From Apiosordaria backusii (lineage: Eukaryota; Ascomycota; Sordariomycetes; Sordariales; Lasiosphaeriaceae), in NCBI GenBank assembly GCA_030549205.1, contig JAUKTV010000004.1, positions 2,170,001 through 2,234,000 of the forward strand: 64,000 bases of DNA. Direction: 5' to 3'. The translations under genes and the position numbers were made by a program. The notes beneath the pieces are model-generated. The model saw only the letters and a list, made by a program, of their open reading frames with translations. It had not been told where the DNA came from and did not search any database. Positions 47,773 to 59,778 of the stretch are shown here, one piece after another; positions within the stretch are counted from its first letter, which is position 1; each line of letters starts with the position of its first letter.

Positions 47773-48231
47773 TCAAGAAGCCTTCCCTTCCTGGAGGTCG
47801 CGAAGACGACGAAGTGTCGATCGAGCTGTTGCCGCAGCAGGTGTTCTGCAAGCGGATACATCAGCAAGGAGTTCAGTGGCTCTCTCCCTCACAATGGAGA
47901 GCTCAACTTACGAGAGCAAGTAAGCGCCTCCGGCCAGGGTCTTGTTGCACCCTTTGCACTGCCAGATACCAGTTGACGCACGCTTGATGGAGTTCCTGCC
48001 ACAGAACGGACTGATCGGCAGGGTCAGAAAGCCCAGAAGGTGGATGACAGAGAAAGACAACTTACCACAGGTAGCGGGCATGCTGAGGAGCCTCGATGCG
48101 CTTGAGCTGCTTCCGAAGCGATGCACCGTATCTCACACCGTACTTGCCGGCGATTCCGACTTCTGCAGGAAGGTGTTGGTGATCATAACCCACTGGATGA
48201 CGAGGAACTTACTCTTGGTACGCTTGGACAT
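47773..48231 (-). CDS. rpl43: 60S ribosomal protein eL43 (L37a/L43), 95 aa
   Basis: Four exons: 48213-48231 (19 bp), 48066-48162, 47912-48010 and 47773-47845. Introns are 50, 55 and 66 bp, all GTAAGT...CAG and frame-keeping. The product opens MSKRTKKVGIAGKYGVRYG and carries the eL43 zinc ribbon: C-x2-C (CPFC, completed across the second splice) and C-x2-C (CKGC), followed by the NKTLAGGAY block and a STPAAATARSTLRRLRD C-terminus. It is a structural component of the large cytosolic ribosomal subunit. Length is close to the usual 91-92; the last few residues (LQEGKAS) are unlike the family and could reflect an unseen 3' intron. The very short first exon is typical of ribosomal protein genes in filamentous fungi. 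Confidence 0.92.
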
Positions 48232-50012
48232 TTTGGTAAGTGTGTGGTCGACGATATTCTTGATTCCTTTCGTTCGCTGGAGTTGGGATGTTTGGCTCTC
48301 ACGATGTTGAGCAGTTGAACTCCACCTAGTCTGATCTCAGCAAACATCGAGGGCTTCGACCTGGTTCTTTGACTTGGCTTTGCTCCTTCCCTCGAATCAT
48401 TGGCAACTTGAGGCCAGACGATCACGCAAGTTGGCCGCACCTGCCAGTGATTGGTCAGAACAGAAATTCCTGACCAAAAACGGCAACTACCACCTGCACT
48501 CGCAGTTGTCATGATGGCCTTATAGTCAGAAAGCAGTTGAGAATGAAGGAAGGCACGAGCTACCCCTCGGACAGGTCGATTTGAGAAGCCGCCAACAGAC
48601 AATTCATGATATTCAGAGTTCATGGTGCCAGGTAATCTGAGGTGACTTCAAGAGACTCCGATCTAAGAGAGGCAGCTGGTATACATCTGTCGATATCCGT
48701 CTCAAAATCATATTGAGATAAACATGTCTCTCTTGGCGGCCCGCTGGTAGCTATTCAGGAGGGGAGTCATCAGTCACGGGACAGGTCAGTGGCTCGAATA
48801 TCGGTGATGCTCCCGTCAATAGATTCCCAGGTAGAATTCAGGAATTGTGGAAGCGAAGCCTATTTCAGATTGTGGCTTATGTCCGATATAGCTGAAGCTG
48901 AGGGGGGAAGAAAGGGATATGTATTGGCGCCAACATCAGCCCGCCCAAGAACGTTTTTCCGCTGCATGATGCATCAACACTTCCATTCCGCTCAGCTTGG
49001 CGACCGATGGCCTTTGTTCATTGTTTTTTTTTTTTTTTTTTTTTTTTCTCGCGCAAGGTGATTCTTCTGCCGTTGCTTCTCGGATATCCTCAGACAGAGA
49101 AAACTTCACACTATTGATATCCATACTTGCATTTCTCCACCTCTGGCCGACATCTGGCCCGGCATCGACCTTTGAAAGAGCCGCTCTCTTTCCAAGCGCG
49201 GACATCAATCCCGACGGGTTCCATTATCACTGTTACGCAGAATACATTAACAACTTGGGAATACCTGTCAGAATCCTGGTGTTTGTGCTTTCAGCTGCCA
49301 AATGGGGCTGAGTCTCAGCTCTAGTGATGCAGGAACCAGACCATCACTCCCAGCTCGTTGGGTCAGCCAGGGTCCAATATGGCTAACGAGGTCCAGAACA
49401 CCTCTCGGATATTTTCTTTGCACGTGGGATCAGACCCCGAAATCTGGATACGCCGCATCGCAGCCAGCCACAAATCGGCGTCTAACCCAGTTTGCTTTTC
49501 ACCGCCCCCGCAATCATTCGGTCTCCTCCACATTGAGGTGGACATGGCGTCAATATCGCATCTAACGCATTGCCATTGCCGATTTAGTAAGAGAAACAGT
49601 CAGCCTCATCTGCTGGTTCCCCATTTCTATCTCTTTGTTTACAATAATTCTGACAGCTTGGCAGCTGGTTAACGAATAGCGACGCCGCCACCCACATGGA
49701 TCTGGGAAGACTTCCTCCCAGTTGGGAAATCCCGCCGATGCATTCGTTTTTCTTCTATCCGAGGACGGGGCCAATACATCTGCATATCCCTGGATACAGT
49801 TTATGGGCAGTCGGCCAAGATGGAGTCATGGTATCGACGAAATGATATATCTTGCCTTGGGCAGCTTCGCCTCTGAGCCGTACCCTTTTTCCTTATCATC
49901 CTCAGTTCTGGTGGTTTAGGAATTCCCTATCACAAGTGGCCATCTTGGTTACCGTCCCTTCTTTTTTGGTTAGTTTTGGACACACGTTCACTACACACAT
50001 TCATTTCCAACT
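48232..50012. other. intergenic between eL43 and PAN-domain gene (divergent promoters)
   Basis: 1.8 kb separating divergent genes: the eL43 promoter at the left, that of the plus-strand secreted protein at the right. A 24-T run lies at 49024-49047. No coding region is supportable. Confidence 0.5.
49024..49047. repeat. poly-T run (24 T)
   Basis: Uninterrupted T on the plus strand. It could be a nucleosome-depleting promoter tract or the A-tail of an old retroinsertion read on the minus strand; no TSD was recognised. Confidence 0.85.
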
Positions 50013-53000
50013 ATGCGGCAGCCATCCGGCTTGCCTTTGGCCAGGACGGCCCTCCTTTTGGGGCTGGCAACGGTTTCAGTTGCATTCGCTGCCCCTCTAG
50101 ACTGTTCCAACGGGGAGAGTCACGAGACTGTTTACAACACGACTGTCGGCTCCTACGATATCCTTTGTGGTGTGGACTACGCCGGTGGTGATATCGGAGC
50201 CCAAGGCGGCCTCGCGAGCTTTGAGGATTGCATTGAGCTATGCGACTTCACCCAGGGCTGTATCGATGTTTCCTATGGAGGTGGCAACTGTTGGATGAAA
50301 GGTTCACTTGGAACAGCAGTGTCGAATGGGGGCATTTGGACAGCCCGAAGCCGCCTCACTCGCACTGACAACGAGGTCACCTGCCTCAACAACCGCTCTA
50401 ATGGCACTATCTACGATGCTGAGAACGGAGGCTCCTACCAGGTGCTCTGTGGTATCGATTATGCTGGTGGTGATATCGGTGCTACTTCCGAACCAACCTT
50501 CTCCGCATGTGTGAGTATCTGTTATCTTTCTTTTCTGTCCTGGCACTCCATGTCACCCATACTAACAATCTGACGTAGATGGACGCATGTGATGAGGACC
50601 CCCGTTGCAACCATGTCTCTTACGTCAGCCCTACTTGCTACATGAAGGACACTGTTACCACGGCCCTCAGGCGCTCCTATGTCTGGACTGGCAAGAAGGT
50701 TCCCAAACCCGTCACCACATCTTCTTCCACCTCTGCCTCCAGCACAACCACCACCGATTCCTCCAGCACGACATCCGCGTCTGCGAGCCTGACCGAGAGT
50801 GCAGGCTCCCCTTCGAGTACCGAAACTGCCTCCGAGACTGAGACCGCCACCGGGGCGGAGACTACTTCAGAGACCGAGACTGCTTCAGTGACCGAGACTG
50901 CTTCTGGAACTGAGACCACCAGCGGGTCGGAAACTGCTTCTGAGACGGAGACTGCTTCTGCTGAGACTGCTACCGAGACTGCCTCCACCACTGCTTCCGA
51001 GACTGAGACTGCTACCGCAACTGAATCTGCGTCCGATACTGAGACTGCATCCGATACGGCTACAGAGACTTTTTCCTCGGTATCGACCACAGAAACGGAA
51101 TCCATCGCGACTGAGTCCACTTCAGCAGAGTCTGCTACCAGCACTGCAAGCGACTCAGCCGCCCAGACCACTGCCTCTGGAACCACCACGGAGTCAGCTA
51201 CAAGCTTCACCATCACTAGCAGCATCTCTTCATCTGCTGTCCCAACGCCAACGGCGCCGTCTTGCATCAATGGCCACAGCCATAAGACAAACTTCACCAC
51301 CTCGGCTGGCAGTGTCTACGAAATCATTTGCGATGAAGAATACTACGGCGGTGACTTGTCCGCTGCCGGTGCTTCTACCTTTGAAGCATGCATTGACACC
51401 TGCGACTTCACCCCTGACTGCATCGACATCTCGTGGGTTGGCGGTACTTGCTACATGAAGAAGCAGCTCAATGCTCTTGTGATTGCCGATGGTGTCGCTA
51501 CCGCTCGGAAAGTCCAAGATCCAACGGACGATGTCAAGCCCCCTCTTACCTGCGAGGGCGGTTCGGCCAATGGGACCATCTTCAAGACGGATCAGGGCAA
51601 GTTCTATCAGATCTACTGCGGCTACGACTTTCCGGGCGGTGATTTCAAGGGTCTCACCACTGACTCATTCGAGGGCTGCCTCAAGGCGTGTGACGAGAAC
51701 CTTGGCTGTATCAACGTTGCCTACGTTGCCCCAGCTTGCTACTTGAAGAACGTTCTGGCCGCTCCCGCCATCAACCCTCCTGTCTGGGCAGCCAAGGAGG
51801 TCTCTGACCCCGGGTGCGCTCCTATCAGCCCGACGATGTATCCGGTCGCCAATACTGAGGTCGACAGATCGTCCGTCGAAAACCTCACGCCATCCAACGA
51901 CGCGACGCTCAATTATGCCGAGCAACGCCCTGGTACAAAGGCTGTCTCTCTATCCATCAAGATGCTGTACCCACAAATCACTCTTGAGAACTCTGCGCTC
52001 GTGTCTGTGACTTGCAGTGAAGGATCTGTCGTTGTCGAGGCAAGCACAGCCGCCGTTCAACAGCTTATCATGAACACATGGCCAACCAGAGGACTCGTTT
52101 TGTTCACCAACTCACCTGGCTGCAATAACGCGACCTCTCGTGGCGTTTACCGCACAACGGGCGCGTATGCTATTCCCAACACTCGGCGTATCAACTTTGT
52201 CGTCAGTTCTGAGAACTTTGCGACTGTCACCAGTGAGGTGGCGATCAAGTATGGCAGGGTTAGGAATCCCGACACACCCTCGTCCACACTGCAATACACT
52301 TCCACATGTTCCGGAACGGGGACTGAATCCACTGCCCCTCCGACTTCCACATCCTCCTCCAGCCCTGATACTCCCCTGAGCCCGGGAGCTCTTGCGCTCT
52401 ACAATGCCCTCAAGGAGGCTGTCAAGTACGACGAGGATGGAAACATCGTCGCGCATACGGACAACACGCAGGGTGTGGTGCTTGAAGTCAAACCTTATGA
52501 CCCATCCAACACCACCGAACAGGAGGCTCTTGAAGACAAGTTCAGGCAATGGGGCATGGAGCCTCCATCCTCGCTGGCTGACCGTGGGTCGACAGGTGCG
52601 GCAGGGGTTTGCTCCCCTCCTACAAGGACGTCAGGTGTGCCGACTAAGCGTTCGCTTTCCAGTTACAAGTGGCTCTCAAAACGTTGGCCCAGCTGGGACG
52701 ATTTCACGGAATTTGCATGCGATGACCTGGTTGGAGAGGTTGTTGGCGCTGTGAACGACGGTGCGGGGGCTGCTGTCGGAGCTGCCTGCGCTGCCAATGA
52801 TCTCTATGAGAATCGTGATGCTATCAAGTGTCTTTGGAGCAACTGCTACACAACAACGATCACGTATTACACACCTCCCCCGGCGACCAAGTACAACTTT
52901 GATTACTCATGGAAGGTTACCTATCCTGCGCTCAAGCAGACTCTCCGGTCCCAAGGCGCCAACAAAGTGCTGTCCTGTGAAAACTGTGGGTTCGCGGTGT

Positions 53001-54916
53001 CGAATATCCAGTTTGCTGGTCAAATCGTGATCAACATGACCGCTGGTGTCATCAAAGAGGCTTCGATCACAGCCGGTCTCACTGGGGCTGCTAGCATGGT
53101 CGCTGGGCTAAAGTCTGACGGCCCTTGGAGTGGAGAATGGTCTTACACATATTCTACGACTGAATTGGGGCCCATCACCCTGGACAATGCTTTCAACATT
53201 GTGTAAGTTCCTACGTTGTTTTCCTCATAAAGATAACTCTGACTAACTCTGCCACCAATTTAGTCCGAGTGTCTTGTATGGAATCGGCATCAAGTACAAC
53301 ACTGATGGCGCCGTGACAACAACTGGAGGTGCTCACTTCAACCTGAACAATGCCGAGGTCAGCATGAATCTTCTCAACGGCAACATCGTTTCCCAGAAGA
53401 ATTGGGCTCCGCAGATTACTTTCACGAACCCAACATTCACAACGGGCGCAAATCTTCAGATGACGCCGTACATGAGGTGGGCAGTGAATCTGGCAGTGAA
53501 TATCTACGGCCAGGTGGCTTTGTCGCCGACTATCACCTCCGAGACCGTTGTTGGGCTTGGGTCAACCTATTCCTTCTCGGCTCAAAGCAGCTGCCCAGCC
53601 AACAATCTTCAGGTGACGTCGTATGTGAGCACCAAGAACTCGGTTAACAGTGGACGTGGTACGACAAAACGTCTTCACGAGGACCAGAAGTACAACTCCC
53701 CCAGTGCTTCAACGTGCCAAGCAACCAGCCCTCACCCAACGACCTTGCTGTTCTCTCCTCCTTGGGTGGAGCATACTGCACCTCATACATCAACTACCGG
53801 GCGCCAACTGCCTATCAATGGATCACCACGTCGTCGATAGTGCCGTCCACCACAACTTCAAGGTCGACCACCACAATCACCAGCACCCCAACTATAACCA
53901 TCTATCCCACGACCTCGATAACTACCTACTATGTCTTCACTAAAACGCTGAGCACTATCACAGCCACTGCGACAAACAACAAACAGTTTCCAACCCAGTT
54001 CCTCAGGAAGCGTCTTGACGTACCAGACTCAATTGATGGAGTGCCAATCATGCCGCCGGTCTCGCAAGGGCACGCCGTTCCGGTTCCCGTCCCGACTGCA
54101 ACACCGCCAGCCGTGGGCACGGGCAGATACGTTCGCCGCCAAGCTCCACCACCAGCGGTGGCATCAGTGGTGTCAGGGTGGCCGGCTTCCAAGATTTCGT
54201 ATGCTTGCTCTCAGGTCGCCACCGGAAAGGTTACAATCACCTCAACCCTTACCTCGACGACAACATCAGGAGTGGTGACGGTAACCCAAGCTGTGACAGC
54301 CAACGCTCAGGGTCCCTTGTCGACGATCACGAGCCAGCGGACTACCTATCTATACGGTGGATTCTCGACCGTGACGGTGCCTGGACCCACGACAACCACG
54401 AAGTACAGTTGCCCTGTGCAGACTCAGGTCTCATCTTCCTCCTGCCTGAAGCTTAAGATTAATGGCCCGGCTCATATCAATGGCCAGCCATTCGGCTACC
54501 AGGGACTGTCCAACCCATTCGCCCACCCAATAGTTTCCAATTCGGTCTGGCATCTAAGCTGCAACGGAACTCTGAACGCCTTCACTTCTCAAGGATTGGG
54601 CCCCTTGGGCGGCCTCATAGGGCAAGGCTATTTCTTCACGCTCGGCACTCAGTACTGGGAGACACAGACTGGGTTCGCCAAAGCCAACTGCGTGAAGGAT
54701 GAGGCCACCAAGAGACTGGACTGCACCCTCGGACCGAACAGAGAACAGATGCAAATTCTTCCTGCTACTTATGCTGTGTCTGGCCTCCACTACGGCGGCA
54801 CCACCATGGACCAGCGCGTCTACTACCCATTATGGGACGCTTCTAAGTGGAATTCTGGCGTTTCGGTCATTACTCTCACCTATGAAGAGGTTGATTGCCC
54901 TTGCGTGTGGACGTAA
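50013..54916 (+). CDS. large secreted protein with four PAN/Apple-like modules and Ser/Thr-rich linkers
   Basis: Exons 50013-50510, 50579-53202, 53264-53612 and 53651-54916 give about 1578 aa. The first two introns (68 and 61 bp) are standard. The third junction is uncertain: the frame must change between about 53613 and 53657, and the best intron (53613-53650, GTGACG...AACAG) is only 38 bp, so a frameshift lesion is the alternative. The start carries a signal peptide (hydrophobic stretch then AFA-AP). Four Cys-rich modules of about 75 residues share a [YF][AYP]GGD core and C-x3-C spacing: two before and two after a long linker of ET/TE/AS repeats (50740-51240). A central region has a dibasic KR site after residue 700. 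The C-terminal part has a Thr-rich STTTITSTPT linker and a Cys-containing domain ending CPCVWT. PAN/Apple modules bind carbohydrate or protein, so a cell-wall or extracellular adhesive role is inferred. Not identified beyond that. Confidence 0.75.
50740..51240 (+). repeat. coding minisatellite, Ser/Thr/Glu-rich linker
   Basis: Repeats of about 12-24 bp based on GAGACTGCTTC encode E-T-A-S / E-T-E-T units inside the PAN-domain gene. Such linkers are usually O-mannosylated stalks and vary in length between strains. Confidence 0.8.
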
Positions 54917-55393
54917 GAAATAGTCGCCATGATGGAAACTACTACAAGATATGTACAAGACGTACTTTTCCTTTCTTTTCTCCCCTCACGGGACCATAAT
55001 TTAATGTATGTAATTTAGAGGTTTAACGGCAATAGATGTAGAGACAGGTCATCCTGATGAGCATTATCTGTTTGTGCTGCCTTCGATGTGATCCTTGCCA
55101 GTGGGGCTTTTGAAAAGGGAAAGACCGTCCCCATCGATGTTGCTTGTCTGCCTGCCAAAGTCACCACACGTAGGTAGGTACCCGCCTGCCTCCTGTCAGT
55201 CTCCTCCTTCCTTCCCTTTTTCCTCTGCCTGGCGCCCAACGTCACGCGGCATGATGACACCACCGGTCTCTGAGACCAGCACCTTCCTGCTACTATCCGC
55301 CTGCCCACCTTACTGTCCTCCACATGGAACCCAGCCCAATCTTTCATCCGTTGCTCCCAGACAAACAGGCAACAAGCCAGGACCGAAGAACAG

Positions 55394-55465
55394 ACCCCTC
55401 TGGTGTATCGGTTAACATAGCGGATTCTCATTCCGTTGCGCTGGGTTCGACTCCCAGGAGGGGTG
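55394..55465 (+). tRNA. tRNA-Glu (anticodon CTC)
   Basis: A 72-nt cloverleaf. Acceptor stem ACCCCTC/GAGGGGT with discriminator G; D-arm GTGT...ACAT; anticodon stem GCGGA/TCCGT with loop TTCTCAT, anticodon CTC; variable loop of four nt; T-arm CTGGG-TTCGACT-CCCAG. A box TGGTGTATCGG and B box GGTTCGACTCC match the Pol III internal promoter. No intron. It lies on the plus strand, 155 bp beyond and converging with the TFIIIC subunit gene. Confidence 0.95.
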
Positions 55466-55471
55466 AGCTTC

Positions 55472-55482
55472 TTTTTCTTTTT
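55472..55482 (+). terminator. Pol III terminator of tRNA-Glu
   Basis: TTTTTCTTTTT begins seven nt after the tRNA end. Runs of five T on the non-template strand are the standard RNA polymerase III stop. Confidence 0.85.
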
Positions 55483-55620
55483 GGTATGTTTTTGTATACA
55501 TTGTTGTATTACTACTATTTGAATGTGTCTGAGGTGCTGGGTATCTACACTACCTTCAGCGCCGCGCCATGCCAACTCTCTTGACACACCTTAGCCAGAT
55601 ACCCCATCTAGACTTGCTTC

Positions 55621-58129
55621 TCAGTACTGCCGCCCCCCATCACTACCATCCACCCCATCATCCTCATAGTATTCCCCCTCCGGATACCCTTCCTCGTGGT
55701 AGTATCCTTCCTCATCCTCGTCGTACCCCTCCCCCATCTCCTCATCATCACCGTACCCTTCCTCCTCTTCATCAAAATCTTCTTCATCTCCAAACTCATC
55801 ATCAACCTCCTCCTGAACCACCCCAAGTCCGTTCTCAAAAGTGACGGTCTTTTTGCTGGTAGGTATGGCCATGCCACGGTTTTGATCCACCTGTCCGCTC
55901 TCCATCTCCTCGTCCTCTTCTTCCTCCTCTTCTTCCTCCTCCTCTTCCTCATCTTCATCTTCACCAAGAGTCTCCTCGTCTTCCTCGCCTTCTTCATTTT
56001 CTTCGCCTTCACTATCGCTCGTAATGGTACCCTCCTCGTCCTCCTCCATGTCGTCGAGGATGTCTTGGAGTACACCACCTTCTTCCTCGTCCTCATCCTC
56101 TTCTTCGCCGGTTCCTTCGATGCTAGGCATGATGTCGTCTGGTTGCTGTGGGGGTTTATGGGCTTTGTCTTTCTCGGTCGCCGCAACAGCAGCAACCTCC
56201 TTCTCAGCCACTGCCGGCGTACCCCCAACAGAAGCCAAAGCAGGATCAATAGCCTCGCCCCCTTCTTCTGTAGCAGGCTTCTGGGCATGCCTAGTCAACA
56301 ACCAAATCATCTTCCTCGCCTCCTTCTCCTCCACATCCTTTAGCGGGATCCGCACCCGATAGTGCGTCTTCTTCTTCTTCTCCGCCCACCTATCCCTCTT
56401 GGTCCCCTGCTTGACGCCCGGCCTCATCTTGTGCCCCCTGAGCTGCTCACACTCCTCCGGACTGAGGTTCAAATCAGGCAGACTGATCCCTATGCTCCTC
56501 CCCCCACCGCCATCCCCGCCGTTTTCAGGGCCCCTTACCGCCTCCAACGCCGCGGAGAAATCCTCGTCTCGCAACTCGCGGTTGAATCTCACCGCGAGCA
56601 TTTTTGTTTTCATAATCGCTTTGGCCACGGACCACAACACCCTATGGTAGAACCCGCTCACTTCATTATCACAGACCTGCCTCACCTCCGCCGACTCAAA
56701 CAGAGATTTCAGCAAGGGGTCGGTAATGTCAATGACCTGCCAGACTTTACCGTCTGTACTGAAACTCTCCCCATCAAAAACATGCGTCCTCAACAGCGCC
56801 TCATCCACCCTCCCCATCCCATTCATGCCCCCCCTCGCAGCCCCATTCCCCACCCCCAGCTCCCTCCAGTACCTCCCAAAGTTGGTCACCGAAATCTCAT
56901 TCCTCCTCACCGCCTGCCAGCTCCTCCCCACCGATCCAATCCGCGTCTTGTGCAGCTTGAAAATCAACGTCTGGTAAACCCTATACTTTGGATCACTCCT
57001 CGGATCCAGCCCATACCTCACCAGCGCGTCCCTCCAAGGCCCCCCCTTGAACTGATACCCCGCAAACTGCAAGCAGTGCCTCACCAGCCCCCCGTTTTTG
57101 GGCAGCTCTGCAAACTTCGCCCCCAGTCGATTCCACATCGACCTCCTCGTCCAAATCGGCCTCTCCTCCATCGCAAGCCTCATCTCGTTGATGATCGCCG
57201 CAATCTGCGGGTCGGACATATCCGGCTCCTTCTTTGGCGCAGTCGGAACGGGGTACTCATCCTGCGCGATAAAATACCCCGCGGCCGGGCCCCTAGCCGT
57301 GACATTCACCACCCTCGCGTACTCATCATCTTCATCGGAATTATCTCCCTCCCCCGCGTCGATCTTAACCGAGGCCAGCTCCTTCGTGTGCGGGTTTTGG
57401 TTGTACCCATAACTAAAAGGCAGGGACATGGGAGTAAAATACGGTGGGGGGATCAGATCAATGTCCTTGCCCGTCTCGATCCCGGGGGTGAGGCTGAAGT
57501 TTTTGAGCTTGGAAATGTCGCCCGGCAGCACGCTCGAGACGAACTTTTGCATGAATTTGGAGTGGGAGAGGGAGTACTGGAAGTCGGCCAGGCCGCGGTA
57601 GCGGTGCGTGTTGTTGATTATGCCGATGGGTTCGACGGTGTAGGAGCCGATGTTGTCTTGGAGCTTGCGGCGGATGACGCGGGGAGTGTCGAGGCGGTCT
57701 CGGGAGAGGACTTCTGAGGGGTCATCGGATGGGGGGAGGATTTCACCCTCCCAGGGGCCGTCGGTTCCTCGCCTGCGCTTGCGGCCTGTTCGCTTGGGCA
57801 CTGTGACTTTTAGGACTACATTGTGAGTGAGGGCGTTGTGGGAGGTGAGTGGTCTGGCGGTTGGGTTGTCTGGACGGAGATAGAGGGGGACTGAGATTTG
57901 TGGACTGGCTGAGTCGAGGATCTGGGATTTGGTTAGTATTTTGTTGAAGTTTATTGTGAAAAAATGGGATTAAGAAGCATACGGCTTGAAAGGCATTATT
58001 CTGACCCAAGGTCTTGATGCCCTTGTCAAGGTTTTTGATGATCATGGGGTGCTCGAGAGCACCGAGTCTTCGGGAGGGGATGGTATATATGGGCGCCTGT
58101 TCTTCATCTTGCTGGGTCGCTGGATCCAT
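55621..58129 (-). CDS. sfc1: transcription factor IIIC subunit tau95/Sfc1 (GTF3C5 homologue), 815 aa
   Basis: Two exons, 57983-58129 and 55621-57921, with a 61-bp intron (57922-57982, donor GTATGC, acceptor CAG). The N-terminal part has the VVLKVTVPKRTGRKRRRGT block of the dimerisation domain region. The middle carries the DNA-binding domain hallmarks RPIWTRRSMWNRL and FKGGPWRDALVRYGLDPRSD (about residues 285-340). The C-terminus is a long Asp/Glu tail (about 640-800), known in yeast tau95 as a self-inhibitory mimic of DNA. The subunit sits in the tau-A lobe of TFIIIC and helps bind the A box of tRNA genes in the nucleus. Start at 58129 is the first ATG giving the conserved PIYTIPSRRLGALEHP segment. 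It is transcribed divergently from the B56 gene. Confidence 0.93.
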
Positions 58130-59778
58130 GATGAGTTGCTCGTCTGTTGCTGAATTTGGGCTGTGATGTGAAAGGTTGAGGCGCAAAAATGGGTGTAAAA
58201 GAGTTCAAGACTGAGGACGGACTGTCAAACAAGGTTCGCGCGGCAGGGTTATCTATCTGGTTTGGTGCTTTGTTTCGGTCTTGTCGAATGCAAGTCGTTG
58301 AACGAAACGAAGAACGAAAGTTGCGATGGTACCACGGATATCGGGACGGCTGTGATATTACTTTAGTAATTTTCAGAGAGTCCCTTCTGTGATCTAGTAA
58401 CATGAGTGAGATATTTTGATAGGGTTGCGGCTGAGTGTCGCTTCATGAGAAGTGAGGAAGGTTGAAGTCTGATTAGGGTTGGCTATGGGCCAGCCACCCA
58501 CTGGTGGGAGCCCCACTTCCATGAAGACGAAGCACCTGTGTGATTTCACATTCTCTCTATCATGGAAGGTATTCATGGCAAGACAGCAAGATTTGCCTCT
58601 AAATCACCAAGAGACAAATCTCGAAAAAAGATTCTCGAGCTCAATTGATATACATTCAACCCCTGTTTAGTCGTATGGCCATTCAAAGCTCCACATAGGT
58701 AAATACCCGTTCAATGTAGAAGCAGCGTTGCAGTTCCAGCAACTGTGAACCTGGGCTGGAGCTCAGCCTCGCGTCACGTTTCTGACATTGCGGACCTGCT
58801 GGTTAATTTCCAGCGCGTCCGACTCCCCGTGTCTCTCCTCTTTGGCTCCGTCTCCAGGGGCCAATCCGATGCCTCAAGGCCTCATCACCAGCTGGAGTTT
58901 TGCCGTTGATTCCACCATCTCATGAAGAGTCACCTATGACAGGCCCGTATTCCTAAAAATCCGATCCATCATCCACACAAGCCGCAAGATAGCTGTGCTG
59001 AACGCTCACTTAACCCCGAGACGCCAAATCCAAAACACCACGCTCAACCCTGGACCTAGTAACGGAACCCGCGACCTCCAACAGCCCCGCAAAAACACCT
59101 ATCACCTGGAACGCCCAGCCCAAGCATCATCCATTTCCCAAACTACCCCAGCTTCGCATCTCATTTAAACCAAACATCAGAGGTGCGGGCCCGGCTTAAA
59201 TCATATCTAGTCAAGCTCGAGATCGCGACAACGTCTCCCAAGCCGCGCAACACGTCACTCGCTGCTGCGGTTGTCACTCTCGCAGCTGTCCTGTCGTCTG
59301 TCGTCGGCTGCCCTTGAGGGACCCGCTCTCCTCAATCGCCCTGCCTTGTCCGTGCCGGCAAGCACCAAGCACCCAGCACCACCACGCACGCTGCACCCAG
59401 CACCGCACACCGATCCCGACAACTCAGCTTCTTCTTCGACTGCGCCGCTCAAGCCCCGCCATTGGCAGAGCTGTGCCCCGACCCGCCCGTCTAGATCATC
59501 CGGCAGCAACACGACCACCCCCGGCGCGCTTTGAAACTACCACATACCTGTCTGTCGGTGTCGATTGCGTGAATGCACAACCCGGGACTCGTCGAAGCAT
59601 TCGACTGCCAGAAGGACTGCGTTGCACAGGAGTCGCCTGCCCGCGTACCCCGTACCCTAATCCTTGCCTTCCTGCCTACCCGAGCATACCGTTGAACGAC
59701 GTGCCTCTGTTTCCTAGCAGTAGGGTCGAGTTGGGCGCCTCTAACCGCCCCACAGACGAGAAGCTGTTGTCTTCAAAG
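58130..59778. other. divergent promoter region and 5' leaders (TFIIIC / PP2A B56)
   Basis: 1.65 kb. The right part (about 59230-59778) is probably the C-rich 5' UTR of the B56 gene: the B56 frame is open upstream to about 59314 but contains no ATG before 59779. No other gene seen. Confidence 0.55.

Noticed and set aside
55608..57717. Long Lys/Arg-rich minus frame and 451-codon plus frame over the TFIIIC gene
   Set aside because: Shadows caused by the Glu/Asp-rich tail and biased codons of the real frame; no domain resemblance.
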